Shown: piece by piece, positions 17,786 to 30,102 of the stretch
How positions within the stretch are numbered: the first letter of the stretch is position 1
Layout: each line of letters opens with the position of its first letter
Origin: Sycon ciliatum
Lineage: Eukaryota; Porifera; Calcarea; Leucosolenida; Sycettidae
Reading direction: 5' to 3'
DNA: 64,000 bases
Assembly: GCF_964019385.1 (NCBI RefSeq)
Contig: NC_088645.1
Span: 23,122,104 to 23,186,103 of the forward strand
Notes under the pieces: generated by a model
Database searches by the model: none
What the model was told of the DNA's origin: nothing
The model's input: the letters and a program-made list of their open reading frames with translations, nothing else
Made by a program: the position numbers and the translations under genes

Positions 17786-20700
17786 CTACAGCGAGTCGTC
17801 AAACTCCTGATCTGGATCCTCATCAGAATCTGAGCTGGAGTCAGACTCTTCAAAGTCGTCAGCACCAGTACTTTCCTCGCTCTCACTGTTTTGGTCGCCT
17901 TCACATGCAGTTGTTCCCACATCTGCGGCACCGGAGCTGTCGTTCTGTTCGAGTACGGCCCCAAACGGATTGGCGCATGAGCAGCACGAGCAGATGTCCG
18001 TGCAAGCCAAGGACGCCTTCTTGCACGAACAGTGCTGACTTACGCAGTGCCTTGTCTTGCACCCACAGCTCACCAGTTTTAGTATGTCAGCAGGAGCGAC
18101 GCGCTGCAGCATCCAGGAGATGGAAAGCGTGCCGTCAGTCTCCGACTGCCAGCCATGGCCCACTGGACTCGGTACTTCTGGCATCGCAGTGGTGGCGCTC
18201 CGCCAAATGTGGGCCTGGTAGTTAGCCCTGGCCACATGTTGATGGAGAGCGTCGCGTGAGGGCGGTAGTTTGTGCGGAGCACAGGATGTGGCCGCACAGA
18301 ACTTTTGGTAGCGCTGGCTGTTGATGTCTTGCTGGCCAGGATTGCCATACAAGGCACACGCAAACCACTCACATTCAGAAAGCAGCTGGTCATCCGATGT
18401 AGCATTGACACCCAGTGTCGCCAGTGCCTCTGCCATTCGCGTGCTTGACAGGAGCAGCTTCAGCGGAGCAGTCTTTCCCTTCCCAGAAAAGGAACTGACA
18501 CTGTCACACCCAGTAAGAGCATGCAGTCCAACAATTGCAGACGAAACCAGGGGGCCCAGCGTCTGTGACAGCTGGGTAAGGTCGATGAACCGCCTCCGTT
18601 GCTGCGTGCCAGTCTGGAATATGAGCCGACCGGGAATGCTGCTAGCGGAGCCAATGGCAATCACGGCTACATCCGTGTCTGGCGACCGAATGACAACATC
18701 TGGGAATCCTTGCTGCACAGCATCAGCGGCATGAAGGATCAGCCGGGTGTCTGCTTCCTCATGATTGCTGGTCAACCTGTGAACATGATCAAAATTGTAA
18801 AAAGAGCAAAATGATTTCCCGGGCATTCAGAGAACGATAACATGGCTCTGCCAGATTATGTGATTTTCATCACCGAATTCAATCCATCAGCAATATCCTA
18901 CTTGTACTTGTGGGACCAATATGCAGCAAATGTTTTATACCACTTGCTTGACAATAGTCAAAGTCGCAATAAACATGACATTGTACTGTTTGTCTTTTAT
19001 AATACTAACCTGGACACCTGGTGCCGTGAAAGTGTCGATTTCCCTTCTTCTTCTTGCAACACGTAGCACTGCTGTCCCACGGTTATGAATACACTGCGAC
19101 TGACACCCAATGTTGCCTTGAGCTCCGGTGTAGAACTCCAATGGTCAGCGAAGAACTGGATTAGGCCGGCCTTATTCGCTCCGCTTGCCATGAACCGCTT
19201 CCACTGAGTAGGAATAGCCTGGTCTGGACGTTGTACTGCCACTCGCAGGGGCTCAGTTGAGGCCGTTCGCTTTGAGCGCTCGCACGACTTAATCGACGCA
19301 GTGTGGTATTGATCTGCTACGAAGTCAACTCGTGCTGGAGGTGTAGCTGGAAGGTAGGAGACTAGCTGCTTGAAGACTTGTTCGCTGAGCTGTCCGAATG
19401 TCGGTGGCGCAGATGTGTAGCTCTGCAGTAATGCCATCGCGTCGACCATAACAGCAGGACCACGCGGAACTGACTCCAGTGGGTCAACTTTCTTCTCAAG
19501 AGCAAGCAGCAGCTTACTCTTTGGAGTCTTCACAAGGGATCCGTCTGCGTTGGCCAGGGCCCATGGGACTGGTCCAAGCTCATGCTGGAAGAGTTCCTTC
19601 AAGTCGAATGACCTTGATTGAGCCATAACTAGTAGCCGGCCGAATAAGCTCCTATCTGCCACGATCGCTGTTGTCTTGGAAGACTTCTTTGCTGCAGATT
19701 TGGTTTCCGAGAACGTCTTCAGGTTCAGCCGTGATATCGGTGTGAAGAAATCAACTGCCTGTAGGAAGAAACAAGTCACGCATGCACACACACACAAATG
19801 GGTTGACAACTTAGAACGTAGTGCATGGATTACGGAGTACAGAACGGAATTATAACATCCCCTACAGCGTCACTTTTGATTTCAATGTGTTTGGTAACAA
19901 AGTATGTCACCAAAACATGCATCCTATCATATATCCACACGTCAAGACTTTTAACATGGTGTGCTGCAAAATCATAACCGTCTTACCTGACTCTCCAAGC
20001 GGTCTGCCACGAACTTGCTCATTGCACTCTTTCCCTGCGTGTGACTGGATAGGAGATCGGAGGTTGCTTGAGCAGAACAGACTTTCCCACTGGAGAGGCT
20101 GATCAAATCTTCACCAAGGAACGGATGGCTGAACTCTGCCAACCGCTTTTCGAGCTTCCCATAGTCGCTTTGATCCCGTTTCATTCTGCTGTCTGTGTTG
20201 TCCTTGTGTGGACGTGCTGTGCCATCATAGTCCTCCGCTTTGACGAGGTCGTTACATGCACTTGCAACAGCCGCTCGCTCGTGAGCTGTGAGCACCCAGC
20301 GGTGAACAGTTCCTTTATAGGACAATTATACAGAAAAGGGAAGGAGAAATACATCATCATGTACATGTAATCCACAACTGTTCAGGATCACATTAGAGTC
20401 GAATCATTTCCTATTCGTGATGCAGGTGGGCAGCACTGTGTTTGCATAGTGTACATTGGTTGCTTACTGTTTGATCTTGCATGTGGGATCATCAGGAAGT
20501 ATCTCCCCATCAGTGTACATGTATGTTCTATTGGATAATTTGAAGTTTGGTCAGTTGTTACGAATTTTTGCCCTTACCTGGGTTGCGGCTGAAGCCAATG
20601 AGTCCTCCATGTGACTTGCTTTGCCGGTTGATGGTCTGTTCAATGCACTGATCAACAGCCACCTTCGAGAAGCTGTTCGTAGACCTTGCAACAGAGAAGC

Positions 20701-23700
20701 AACCTCCTGATAGGGCTTTGTGGGCAGGAGGGTTGGTAGCAGGCAGTTGACGCATTTGTTGCCAATACAGCGACAGGTACCTGTGAAGCACAATGTAATG
20801 AGAACTCAATTTAGGAGAACTGAATGATTCGTATTTGAAGCAAAATGTTTTAATTGCGTCGGTCACACAGCTGATAACTTAATGAAGGGCCCAAGCATCT
20901 CACCTGGAGTAGTTCTGTCGATCGTATGCAAAGAACCATGGCAACATGTTCTCTATGCATGCCAGATGTAGCGACCAGTTCCCTGTCCGCGTAGCTCGGA
21001 TGAATTGAAGCAGCAGGCCAACCATGTCGAGGTATGTTAGCCAAAACTGGGCCATGGGTGATGCTGGGCTGGTGCGTTGCAGCTGAACATGCTTTCGGTA
21101 CCCTTGCTCAAGTTTCTGGTAGCTGGATGAACTGGTTACTGACTCAGCACCATCAAATATACCAGATGTGCGCAATGCTGACAAAGTTCCTTCAAGATCG
21201 CTTGACACCGTGTCTCCTCCACCTTCAATACATGAACACACACGCACATGTACATAGGTCAGAAAATTAGAACACAAAGTGCTACATGCAGACCACTGGA
21301 GTGAGAACAACAGGCACCATTTCTCAAACTACTTCACTTCGTCTAGTGTGCACAGATGGAATGCAATAAAGAAAGTTTGCAGCACAACTCCTATGTTTCT
21401 GTCCCCTCACCTTCAATGCTGTCCTCGTACAGCTTCCAGTTCACTCCCAGCAGACACTCAAAGGCAAGCTTATGGAGGCGAACACCACGGTTGTAATGCT
21501 TGCCGGCCATCACCTGCTTGCACGCATTGCTGCCAACTACGCCTGACTCGACGAGGAGGTCTTCCAAGCCAGCACTGCCAAACCTCTTCCCAAGAACAGC
21601 AAGGAAGGCACACGACGTATGGAATGCACCCATGCGGAGGACTACATCCTTCAGCTCAGCATTTTTCCAGCAAACTTCCACAGCTTTGGCATAAACTGCT
21701 TGGTCGGCGGTGATGATACAATGTGGCTGATTCAGCTTCTTCGATGTGCGGAGGGACCGGACAACAAGCTCATAAACTGTGCTCATGGCTGTAGGCGATG
21801 CTGGGATGATCGGCAGGTAACCGACTGTTGTTGGTGTCCCTGGCGCGGTTGACTGGTTCAGTTCAGCATTGAAGCCGGACCATGCGGGTACCAGTTGTGA
21901 CTCGTCATCAGGTCTACCAAACTTCGGTGATACCGTCTGGTCTGCGCGCAACAAGAACCAAATCAGGTCAATCGATGCCACAGTGAGAAATGGGTCAATC
22001 GAGCCTTGTGCATCAGGAACTGGATGGGCCATTGGAGGAGGTCTTGGTCTCGCACCGCAGTTGTATTCTAGGCTCGGAACTGCAGGTGGGGCAACACTTC
22101 GCGGTCGGCGTTGGTTACCTGGCTCGGCACGGCTCGTACTTTCTGGTGGACACGGATCGTCCTGGAAGGGCAGCGAGTGCTGGAGCACAATGCCGTTGGT
22201 GCAGGGTGTCGTCCCTTGGCCACTCAGAGTTTCCTCGTTGAGGTCGTTATTGTCCCAGCAGAAATGAACATCACCTCCACGCTGGGAAATGCCACGGGGT
22301 ACTACAACACTGCTGGCTGCGGAACTTCCTGCTACTTCGAGAGAATACCCGGTTTCTACTTCTCGCAGCTTTGAATACGATATGCCATGGCCGAACTGGT
22401 TGAGAAGATCCACCATGTGCTTGCTCCTCGTGTGGTGGTGGACAGTAAGCGCCAAAGCTACGTGCTTTGGTGTCAGAATAGATCCACGAGTTGCAGCATA
22501 CACAATATCCTCAGCAATTGCCAAAATCTTGCAATGGATGTCGGCAGGGACATGGACACGGGAGTCCGTCAGGTCACCAATGTCACACTTCTCAGGGCCG
22601 ACAATGGTCATGGCAAGCACATTGTAGAGGATGTCTGGCACTGGCGCATTCTCATTTACGATATCACTGGCATGTGGCATGGTGGGTATTGTGGGCTGCT
22701 GATCACGGATGGCGTTGTTCAGAGCCATGGCTGTGTGGAAGGCATGTACCTTGCAGCTGCTATCAATAGCTGGAGGTGCATCTTCATCCGCCATATCATC
22801 TCCAGCATATTCGTCGGCGCACTGCTGGGCTGCCTCAGCCTTGGCTACTGCTGCACCAACTACTTGTAGCAGTTGTGATTCTGTCAAGGAGCTGCTTAAA
22901 ACGCTCTCGGGTGACAATGGACCAGGACGGACGAAGTTGATGCGTTTTCCAAAATGCTCCAACAGGCGCTTCTTCAGCAGCCATCGTCGGTATTGACTTG
23001 CAGCTCCGAGCTCTGCCAGCTTGGCGCTGTACTTGGACGTCAGGCTGTCCATACGCATCGCTCGTATTTCTGTCTCACTGAAGAGCTCCTTCTCCATGCA
23101 TACAGCCAGCCACTCAAAGGCTCTATCGTACACATTGTCGTCTGCAACTGCCGTCGTCTTCTTTGCCTCCAGTGCTGCCACCGTGCTAGAATGAGTGTAG
23201 TTACGGTAGCAGCAGAAATGGTAGCATATGTCCGATGCTACACAATCGGGACTGCCCTCCTGGAGGGTAAGTAAAATCCGCTGGCCTGCTTCATCTCCAC
23301 GTGCATTTGCCGCACGGATCAGGCTTTCGCCAGCACGGAATTCTGAACAGAGGGTAAGCGGTTCAGCTTTCCGGTTCTTTTTTTTTTGTTTTTTGTTGAC
23401 ATATTATACACAGAGTGATGTCGATGGTTGTCACTTTGCTTCGTGTCATAACACGCTTCTTGGGAGGTTCATCCTCACAGGCATCTGCGTCACCCACCTC
23501 CTCTGCGTCAACATTGCTGGCAAGGCCACCACTCTCCTCTCCCTCAAAACGACTCAGAGTCTTCTTGTGGGTGTAGGCTGCATAGCAGCGCCTATGGTAC
23601 CAGCCACGCGGGGTGCTCTCATCCGTGCTACACTGCTCCTGGCAGAGAAAGGCCCATGTGCCGTCCTGGCGAATTTTGGCAGCAGATACCACTCGAGACC

Positions 23701-23875
23701 AGCTGGTGTTCGTGAAATTTACTTTCTCCTCCTTTTCGCTTCCTTCGATCTTCACACAGTGGCACAAACATGAGCCCCACGAAATTTCCGAAACCTGAGT
23801 ACTGGCTGAAGCCACTAAATGCCCAACACTACCTGGACTTTGTGCACAGGAGGCACAATTCTCGTCTTCCTCCAT
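17786..23875 (-). CDS. PIN/FEN-like nuclease with CXC tail, transposon-borne, 7 exons
   Basis: Exons on the minus strand: 23875 to about 21411 (treated as one or two exons, see below), 21222-20904, 20780-20578, 20312-19987, 19758-19010 and 18776-17786. Each junction is GT-AG and phase-consistent. Order of features: Cys/His segment with YHRRCYAAYTHKK, a CIIC zinc knuckle, a long middle region, FWLTYLDMVGLLL and NMLPWFFAYDRQNYSRY, VAVDQCIEQTINRQSKSHGG, HRWVLTAHERA, then AVMVDAMALLQ and VDFVADQYH. The last exon has NHEEADTRLILHA, SPDTDVAVIAI and LTGCDSVSSFSGKGK, then a CXC-like CGCKTRHC/CSCKKASLACTDICSC tail and an acidic end. The EEAD, DTD and GCD acids followed by GKGK resemble the active site of PIN/FEN nucleases (inference). 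The family is widespread but uncharacterised in invertebrates. At the T10 run 23,378-23,387 the frame changes by one base between the CIIC exon and the next conserved block, so this copy is either frameshifted or has a homopolymer error. Confidence 0.7.
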
Positions 23876-24239
23876 GCTTACTCGCGTAGGATTGAAATTG
23901 AAAGACCTCGTGCTTCCTCAAATAAGTTCCCCGGCCAGCGTCGTCATTTTCTACGGCGTCGTCATTTCCTAAATTTTTCAAATGTTTGTCGTGGGTGCGC
24001 AATGTGTGCATGCTCAAGCCATGCGCGTACGGACGCACGGCGAAAATAAATTTGCGACCTCCTTGAGAACGCTTGAGAAGGCTTGCGAAATCGTCGACGA
24101 AAACCCTCTCGCCGCTCGTCTCCTTCCCCGATTCAGAAGGGCCAACAAACATTTTTGACCTTCTATAACCATCACCTATCAGCTCTGAAAGCGGCAAATA
24201 CTCGGAGTGAAGTGGCAGACCCAATTTTATTTTTGAGCT

Positions 24240-24907
24240 TCGGATCCTGTACTACAGCCTGCCAGTGGTGGAGAAGTCAGGACGGTTTTATGAGTGCAAT
24301 CGCCGCAGTGTTCTGGCATCGCGCACTCTGGGAATTGGCCATGTTGGCTGGCAAATATTTTGCGGCCTCATGAATTTGCCCCACCTGTTCAGCTATCTGC
24401 ATTCCAGCGGCACCAGCGAGCATTGTGCAAGGCGGCAAGGTCAGTTGCGCAAATCAGCATGAACGAAGCAGCAGATGAACAAGACAATGGACAGACCTGA
24501 GCATATAACTGCTGTCACCTATGATGGTACGTGAATGAAGCGCGGGTTTTCCTCCCTGCACGGTGCGTTTACGGCAATTGACTGGCAAGTCGGGAAGGTC
24601 CTTGATGTGCATCTAGCTTCCAAGTACTGCCATGGCTTCAGCTTGTGGAAAGCTCGCCAGGCGCATAGTGAAGTCACAGCTGACGAGTATGAGAAGTGGA
24701 AGTCGGGCCATATCCCTCTCTGCAATCGCACCTGGCGTTTTTGCAGAACGCCAGCTCATGTTGGATAGTATTAGAGTGGCCAAGGCTGAGAAGAAGATGA
24801 AGCAGGAGGAAAAACAGCGAAGGAAACAAAGGAGGAGGTGCAGGAAGGGAATTGAGGAGTAGATTGTGGAAGCTGAGGGTGTCACATACGAGGCTGGTGG
24901 GTTTTAG
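24240..24907 (+). pseudogene. Transposase catalytic/C-terminal part, decayed
   Basis: Conserved pieces appear in order but in different frames: YECNRRSVLASR and FCGLMNLP (24,280-24,380), KAARSVAQISMNEAADE (to 24,480), TYDGT then a TGA where Trp is expected (24,515-24,535), KRGFSSLHGAFTAI and TGKVLDV-like VGKVLDVHLASKYC, EYEKWKSGHIPLC. The end is a basic stretch and EAEGVTYEAGGF after an in-frame TAG. This is the core and tail of the Mutator-like transposase domain family of animal elements. At least two stops and one or more frameshifts make it inactive. Confidence 0.65.
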
Positions 24908-25509
24908 TTGGAACAATAGTCTTAGAATCTATGAAAAGGACACCTAAATGTTTGTGCTTTTTGGCCTTTTTCTGCCTTCTTGGACATGATTGCGGCTAGT
25001 GTGTTTATTTTAGACCTATCAACCCATACATTTTTGGAATCAGTGACTTGTTGCGCAGGGATTGAACTACAATGGTGATCATAGGACCTTTTACATTGGA
25101 TTTTGAGCTCCCACAGTGCCTTCTATTTTACGCGTTTTGCGGCTCGTCCTGTTTTGTCTCTGCATTTGGGGTAGTAATACCTGTCAGATAGAGTTCATTG
25201 TAGTTCATTCCCTGCATAGGCATATGGACTGGGTTTTGCTGCATTTTGGAACTGTCTGTGTTGATACATCTTGCTGCAAAGTTGTCCAAAAAAATTGCTG
25301 TTTGTGCGCACCCGTAAAGAATTTGTGTAGCCCATCAATCATTACTGGGATGAACTGTAAATTCTCTTTTTGGTGCCTACATTGTGGAGCAGTATATAGT
25401 GATTGAACAGAGAAAATTTGAAGGCAATCTGCCAATCCGTTTTCATGATATGCCTATTTCAATTGTATGCGGTCTGATATGGGCCGCGAATGGTGGTGTC
25501 CCACCTTAA

Positions 25510-27670
25510 GTCACATTCGAGTATTCGTTACGTCACTTCGAATGCAGTGCATGTACATACATGCACGCCGAACACAGTATAGATACTATAGTGCATTGCA
25601 TCCAGCCTGCCTGTGACTTTGTACTGCATGCATGCACATGTACATCCATACTGGACTGCCAATGTTGCACATAACATGTATGAACTTCGAAGTAGCCTTA
25701 TGTGGCAGCACATTTTACGTGGCACTACCGTTTGTCATACCTAATAATAAAAAAAGGATTGACAATATCCATCAAATGACTGAGAGGAGGGCATGTGATG
25801 TCATCTGTGTTACCAAAAGAATATTCGTTCATTCGTTCGTTAAGCTGAAGAATATTCGACTAGTAGGTTTTGACATTCGTTTCACCACTAATTTTTATGC
25901 TAAAAGTTATCATAATTATGCCGCATCATGCTCACATATGCTGCTAATGTATATGATGGTTCTGCGCAAAATAACAGGGGAATTTTTTGTAGAGGACGTT
26001 GTACTGTAGTAGCAAAAGATCAACGGGGTCAACGCACCGTCCGACCTACATGTACATGTATATATGTAGCTACGACCGTCACTGATTGTAGCTACATGTA
26101 GTGGACTGGACATGTTATCAAGGGAGTCGTAAACCTACGAATTCCTGGCGCATCTACTTGTACTTGTACTTGTAAAACATGTACAACTGTATGGAATTTG
26201 ATGCGAACAGGCGGATTATTCCAATTTATGCGATTCGTATGCAATTTGCCTCGAATTATGCGCTTATTCGATTTTGGTAGGAATTATGCGAAAAATTATG
26301 CTAGCATAATCCGTCAAGGCCTAGTTCTTGAATCTTGACCTAGGAGTTGTACGACTCCTTGTTCTTGACCGGCCCGGTATGCGAACCCGTCGAATTTAAT
26401 TTTTTTAATTAGTTTACACTACACTACACACTGCTGTTAGAGGGTCGTAACACCCGGTACGCGGTCCGGCCGATCTGGCCCTGACAGCCGTGCCAAAATC
26501 CGAAAATGTAGACCGACCCAATTCTGGCAAAACGAGGTTTTCTTCCATCAATCATGTTCATTTCCGGTCAATAATGCAATTTGGCCGGACAACCTGACGA
26601 GATAGACCTCCCCGGCTATTTGTCCTGACGCCGCTTGCTTATACAAGCAGAACAAACCTCACAGCACTGCTAAAATGCATAATAATTAGTATCAGATTGT
26701 GTCCCAGGCTCTCTGCACGTGCATTAACAAGGTCTGGTGACATTTCGAACCCCTGAAGTTGAAAATTAAGGGGGTTCGGGACAGTTAGGCCCAAAAATTT
26801 AATTTCAACATCAGCCCAATCTGACATCAGGTTTGAATAGGTACAGCCTTATATTTTCGCTTAGTAACATCAGTTTTTCAATTGCCCGAATAGGTCTTGC
26901 CAAAAACACAATTTTCCTTGATGACACAAAATGACACAAAATCCCAAAATTGATGAGAAATCGTCCATAACATCAGTTAGGACAGAAAATATGACATAAA
27001 ATTTTACAGACTGTTCGAGGTATTGACTAAGATGATATCAACACCGAAAAATGTACACTTTGGTTGACGATGGGATCCAGGTCGTCATTTCCTGGAGAAG
27101 AACAAAAAGACGCAAAAAATGAAACTTTGAATATTTTTTGCAGCTTATTTTTGAGTTTGCCCCATATGTGGATACTTCAAACACATTCTATTAGTGGGTT
27201 GGAACAGGTTTACCGCGGCGAAAATAGGGGTCACCGTGCATATTCTGGAGAAAAATCCAAAAAACTGTCAAAATTTGCCTAAAATTGGTAAATTCACGTA
27301 TCTATATTGCTTGTACTTCTCTGCTGCTGCTTTGGTCATAACTTATTTGATTTTTGGCTGTTAGGTGTTGCATAAACTCACTAGAGCCCTCGGCGCTCAG
27401 AACAATACAAGGATGGAATAGCTGAACTAGTAAATTTGCCGGAAAACCCTGGGTGCACGCATTATCGATAGGTACTCTTTTCTCCATGATTACTCTCCTG
27501 TTGGCACTTGGTTGTGATACATGTACATGTAGCTATGATAGCGCTTAGCACTGCCCCATATCAAACTACAATGAAAGCTGACGTGTTGGAACGAATCAGA
27601 CAACATTGAGTCCTCTTGTTCTTCAACTATGCGAGCTAGAACGTGTCCCCACACTGGCAAAAATGATGGT
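25510..27670. other. No gene seen
   Basis: The right flank of the outer element (to 26,322) has ATTCG-rich inverted sequences and TACATGTA palindromes near 26,045. After that the DNA is AT-rich and non-coding to the next pseudogene. Confidence 0.45.
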
Positions 27671-27673
27671 ATT

Positions 27674-28228
27674 TTACGGTGCGCACAAACAAGTGAAGCA
27701 CTGTGCCACAGAGCGTTCCTTACAGTTGGGTTGCTGCTGGTTCTTCGCTAGGTGTTCAGCCACCACTAGTATAATCTTCCTTGAGACTGTCACCCGCTTC
27801 TTACCTCCGACTTGCTCCTTCATCAGTCTGGAAATGGCTGGCTCACCACTTCGTTTGTAGGACAAGACAAAGTGCTTCATCACCAACCCACTGGCAGCTG
27901 CCCGCACTGCAACTGATTTAGAGAAGCACGTTGCTTGGACCAACGGTTGAAGGGTGGCCAGCCGCTTTTGCTGATGTTCTGCAAACTCCATCGCCGAACA
28001 TGCTGATGCAAAAGTGACAGAGTGCTACAGGATACTGGCATCAGGGCGAGCTTCGACAATTTCAGCTAGGGCCGCAACATCCGCAACAGCATCATGAGCA
28101 GCGAACTCATTCCCAACGATGAACTATAAATCAATCTGAGGCTGTAGTTTGGGAGCTCCGGTATCGCGGTTTAGGGATCAGAGTGTTCACCAATCACAAA
28201 ATGCACACCATCGACACACACATCCGTG

Positions 28229-28290
<62 letters not shown>

Positions 28291-29120
28291 CATGCTCTCA
28301 CACGCAATAGAACACACGCGCGCGTACACACACATACATTCACGCACGCGTGCGTACCCACCCACATGCATGTGCACACACATGTGCATGAGTGGAGATG
28401 CCCGCATACACATGTCACACCAACATGCCCTGGGAGCGGTCATGCACGTGTGTATAGTATGTGTGCGAGGGCACGTCCACATGAGCGCATATGCATGTGC
28501 ATGTTCATACATGCGTATGGTGCACACATGCACAAACATGCAGGTCTATGCAAACACACAGACGCTCGCGGCCGCCGCGCATACAGTGTGCTCATACATT
28601 TCCATAGCCATAGGGTGGCAATGACTCGCAAATATCATGAATAAATCTTATGAGATTGAAAAACGCACTTACTCAAAGCAGCTTTGGTGTTGCTTGTGGA
28701 AGCACGGGGGCCAGGGTGTTGAGCAGTTACAGGGCTATCTGTATCTATACAATTCTCCATCCCACACTGCTGACACGGAATGACAAGTACGCTGCCCAGG
28801 TCGTACCGACCTCTTCTCTTCAACGCAATCAATGAGCGCCAGAGGTTTGCCACATCCAGGATTCTGGCACGCAGACAATCCCACAGCCAGATACCTGAGA
28901 TGAACGATTCGTCGACCGTGAAGAGGGGCACTGAACGACCTCTTCGCGGGAGTCGAATCCAGTGGCGTTAGTGATGGAGATCGCCCTTTCCGTTTTTCAG
29001 GAACTCGATCGATCGTTTGAGTTTGCGAAGCGTCCCCCTCCTCGGCTTCTTGCGTCGTCCAGTACGCAGAATGAGAGGCCGCGTCGTGGGTGACGGATTA
29101 CTCTCCCGCGTCTTCATCTC
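27674..29120 (-). pseudogene. Remnant of transposon-like gene with exonuclease-like segment
   Basis: Minus strand. An exon-like piece around 28,900-29,100 has SPSLTPLDSTPAKRSFSAPL. The next (28,931-28,680) has VLVIPCQQCGMENC followed by STSNTKAALS, ending at a GTAAGT donor. After a region with a CA microsatellite, another piece around 28,130-28,040 has EFAAHDAVADVAALAEI, like the H-x4-D end of DEDDh exonucleases, then a stop. A helical piece follows at 27,991-27,674 (SGLVMKHFVLSYKRSG). Similar protein pieces occur in invertebrate transposon proteins. Stops between pieces suggest decay, but unrecognised introns are possible. Confidence 0.4.
28236..28290 (+). repeat. (CA)n microsatellite with CATGCA-rich flank
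   Basis: CA run followed by about 270 bp of degenerate CA/CATG/TGCA-rich sequence. Long open frames through it (Cys/Val or His/Thr repeats) are artefacts. Confidence 0.9.
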
Positions 29121-29701
29121 CACTGACGACACGTCGGCAGGAGAACCGAGCTACCCAAAAACCGCCAATGTCAAAACAAATCCGCAAGTCCACTAGTGGC
29201 TGAGCTTCTTCCTCAAATCTTGTCTCGACTCGAGCACGCGCTGCGAAGTCATGGTCAAACTATTTTCTGTGCATGATCGCGTCCCATTTTTCCACTCCGA
29301 AAGGCATTATTTTTCAGAAATAAATTCGGAAATCCAACATGGCGCTAACCGTCGCGAACCTCCTTAACGTCGAAAGCAGCAAAGAATTTACATGTATTCG
29401 AATATCGTTACATCCCTGGAGTCGAATACTAGTAAACCACAACTCCCTGATCCCTAATGCAAACCGGTTTGATTTCACAAATCAATGGGACGTACATGTA
29501 TGCATCAATCCCCCCGAGCCATTGAATGCTATAACGAGTTGTACCTGCCAAGTTTGGGGCAACTAACTTGCCCCGCAAAAAGTTGACGGCCAAATTTGAG
29601 ATGCATACCTCTTCATTATGTCTAGAAAATGCTTGCGCTTTGCAATACGTTGCCAACAACAACAGAAGACTTGTAGCTGTGGGTGGAGTGGGTAAAGCAG
29701 T
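29121..29701. other. No gene seen
   Basis: No coding signal on either strand. Contains a short ATTCGAATAT stretch (29,397) like those in the 15.9-kb element. Confidence 0.4.
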
Positions 29702-29918
29702 TACTGTAAAACCGGAAAGTCTAACGAGTTCAAAAGTCTAACGTTTTAACGGCCAATTATTTTTCGTTATTTGAAAAATACGCTAGATGTCTGTGTAAAG
29801 ATGCGCATACAGATGGGTGGCCAGGTAGCCATCGTTAAACTTTCTGCACGTAATCATGCCAAAATTACAAAAACGTTAAACTTTTTGGTCGTTTATTAGA
29901 CTTTCCGGTTTTACAGTA
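29702..29918. mobile_element. mariner-type MITE with perfect 23-bp ends
   Basis: TACTGTAAAACCGGAAAGTC (plus TAA) at 29,702-29,724 is exactly mirrored at 29,896-29,918. If the outer TA is the target duplication, the 217-bp element has a Tc1/mariner-like structure. Internally it repeats AGTCTAACG/CGTTAAACTTT. It lies about 150 bp upstream of PLA2-1. Confidence 0.85.
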
Positions 29919-30102
29919 GTTGGAGAAAGATGATTGTTCAGTCTCCATGGTCTTGTTTCAGGCCAGCAGTTTCTACATTCACTCTGGCAAGAGCTGCAGC
30001 AGGAATTAGAAAGAGAGCGCTCCACTCTCCTCCACAAAGTGACAGTTCCGCAGAATGAAGACGACGTATTCAAGAATGTTCCCCATCCGCTTCAAGCACA
30101 CC

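Larger units (their letters stand above)
15969..25505. mobile_element. 9.5-kb TTAA-type DNA transposon (Kolobok-like)
   Basis: The 14-bp inverted ends GGTGGGACACCACC (15,969-15,982) and GGTGGTGTCCCACC (25,492-25,505) are flanked on both sides by TTAA (15,965-15,968 and 25,506-25,509). It contains the two halves of a decayed plus-strand transposase near its ends and a seven-exon minus-strand nuclease-like gene in between. TTAA duplication plus this transposase type fits the Kolobok group (established association; the assignment here is inference). Confidence 0.8.
15826..26322. mobile_element. Outer DNA element with 21-bp terminal inverted repeats
   Basis: AGGCCTTGACGGATTATGCT (plus A) at 15,826-15,846 is perfectly repeated in reverse complement at 26,302-26,322. 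Subterminal sequences are also inverted: ATTAGTGGTGAAACGAATAT near 15,911 against the reverse complement near 25,875-25,895. Another TTAA element is inserted inside, so most of the 10.5 kb is not original to this element. No transposase can be assigned to it. Confidence 0.75.

Noticed and set aside
28171..28644. Cys/Val-rich and His/Thr-rich ORFs
   Set aside because: Translation of CA/GT repeats; the same applies at 6255-6643, 13,018-13,591 and 36,313-36,853.
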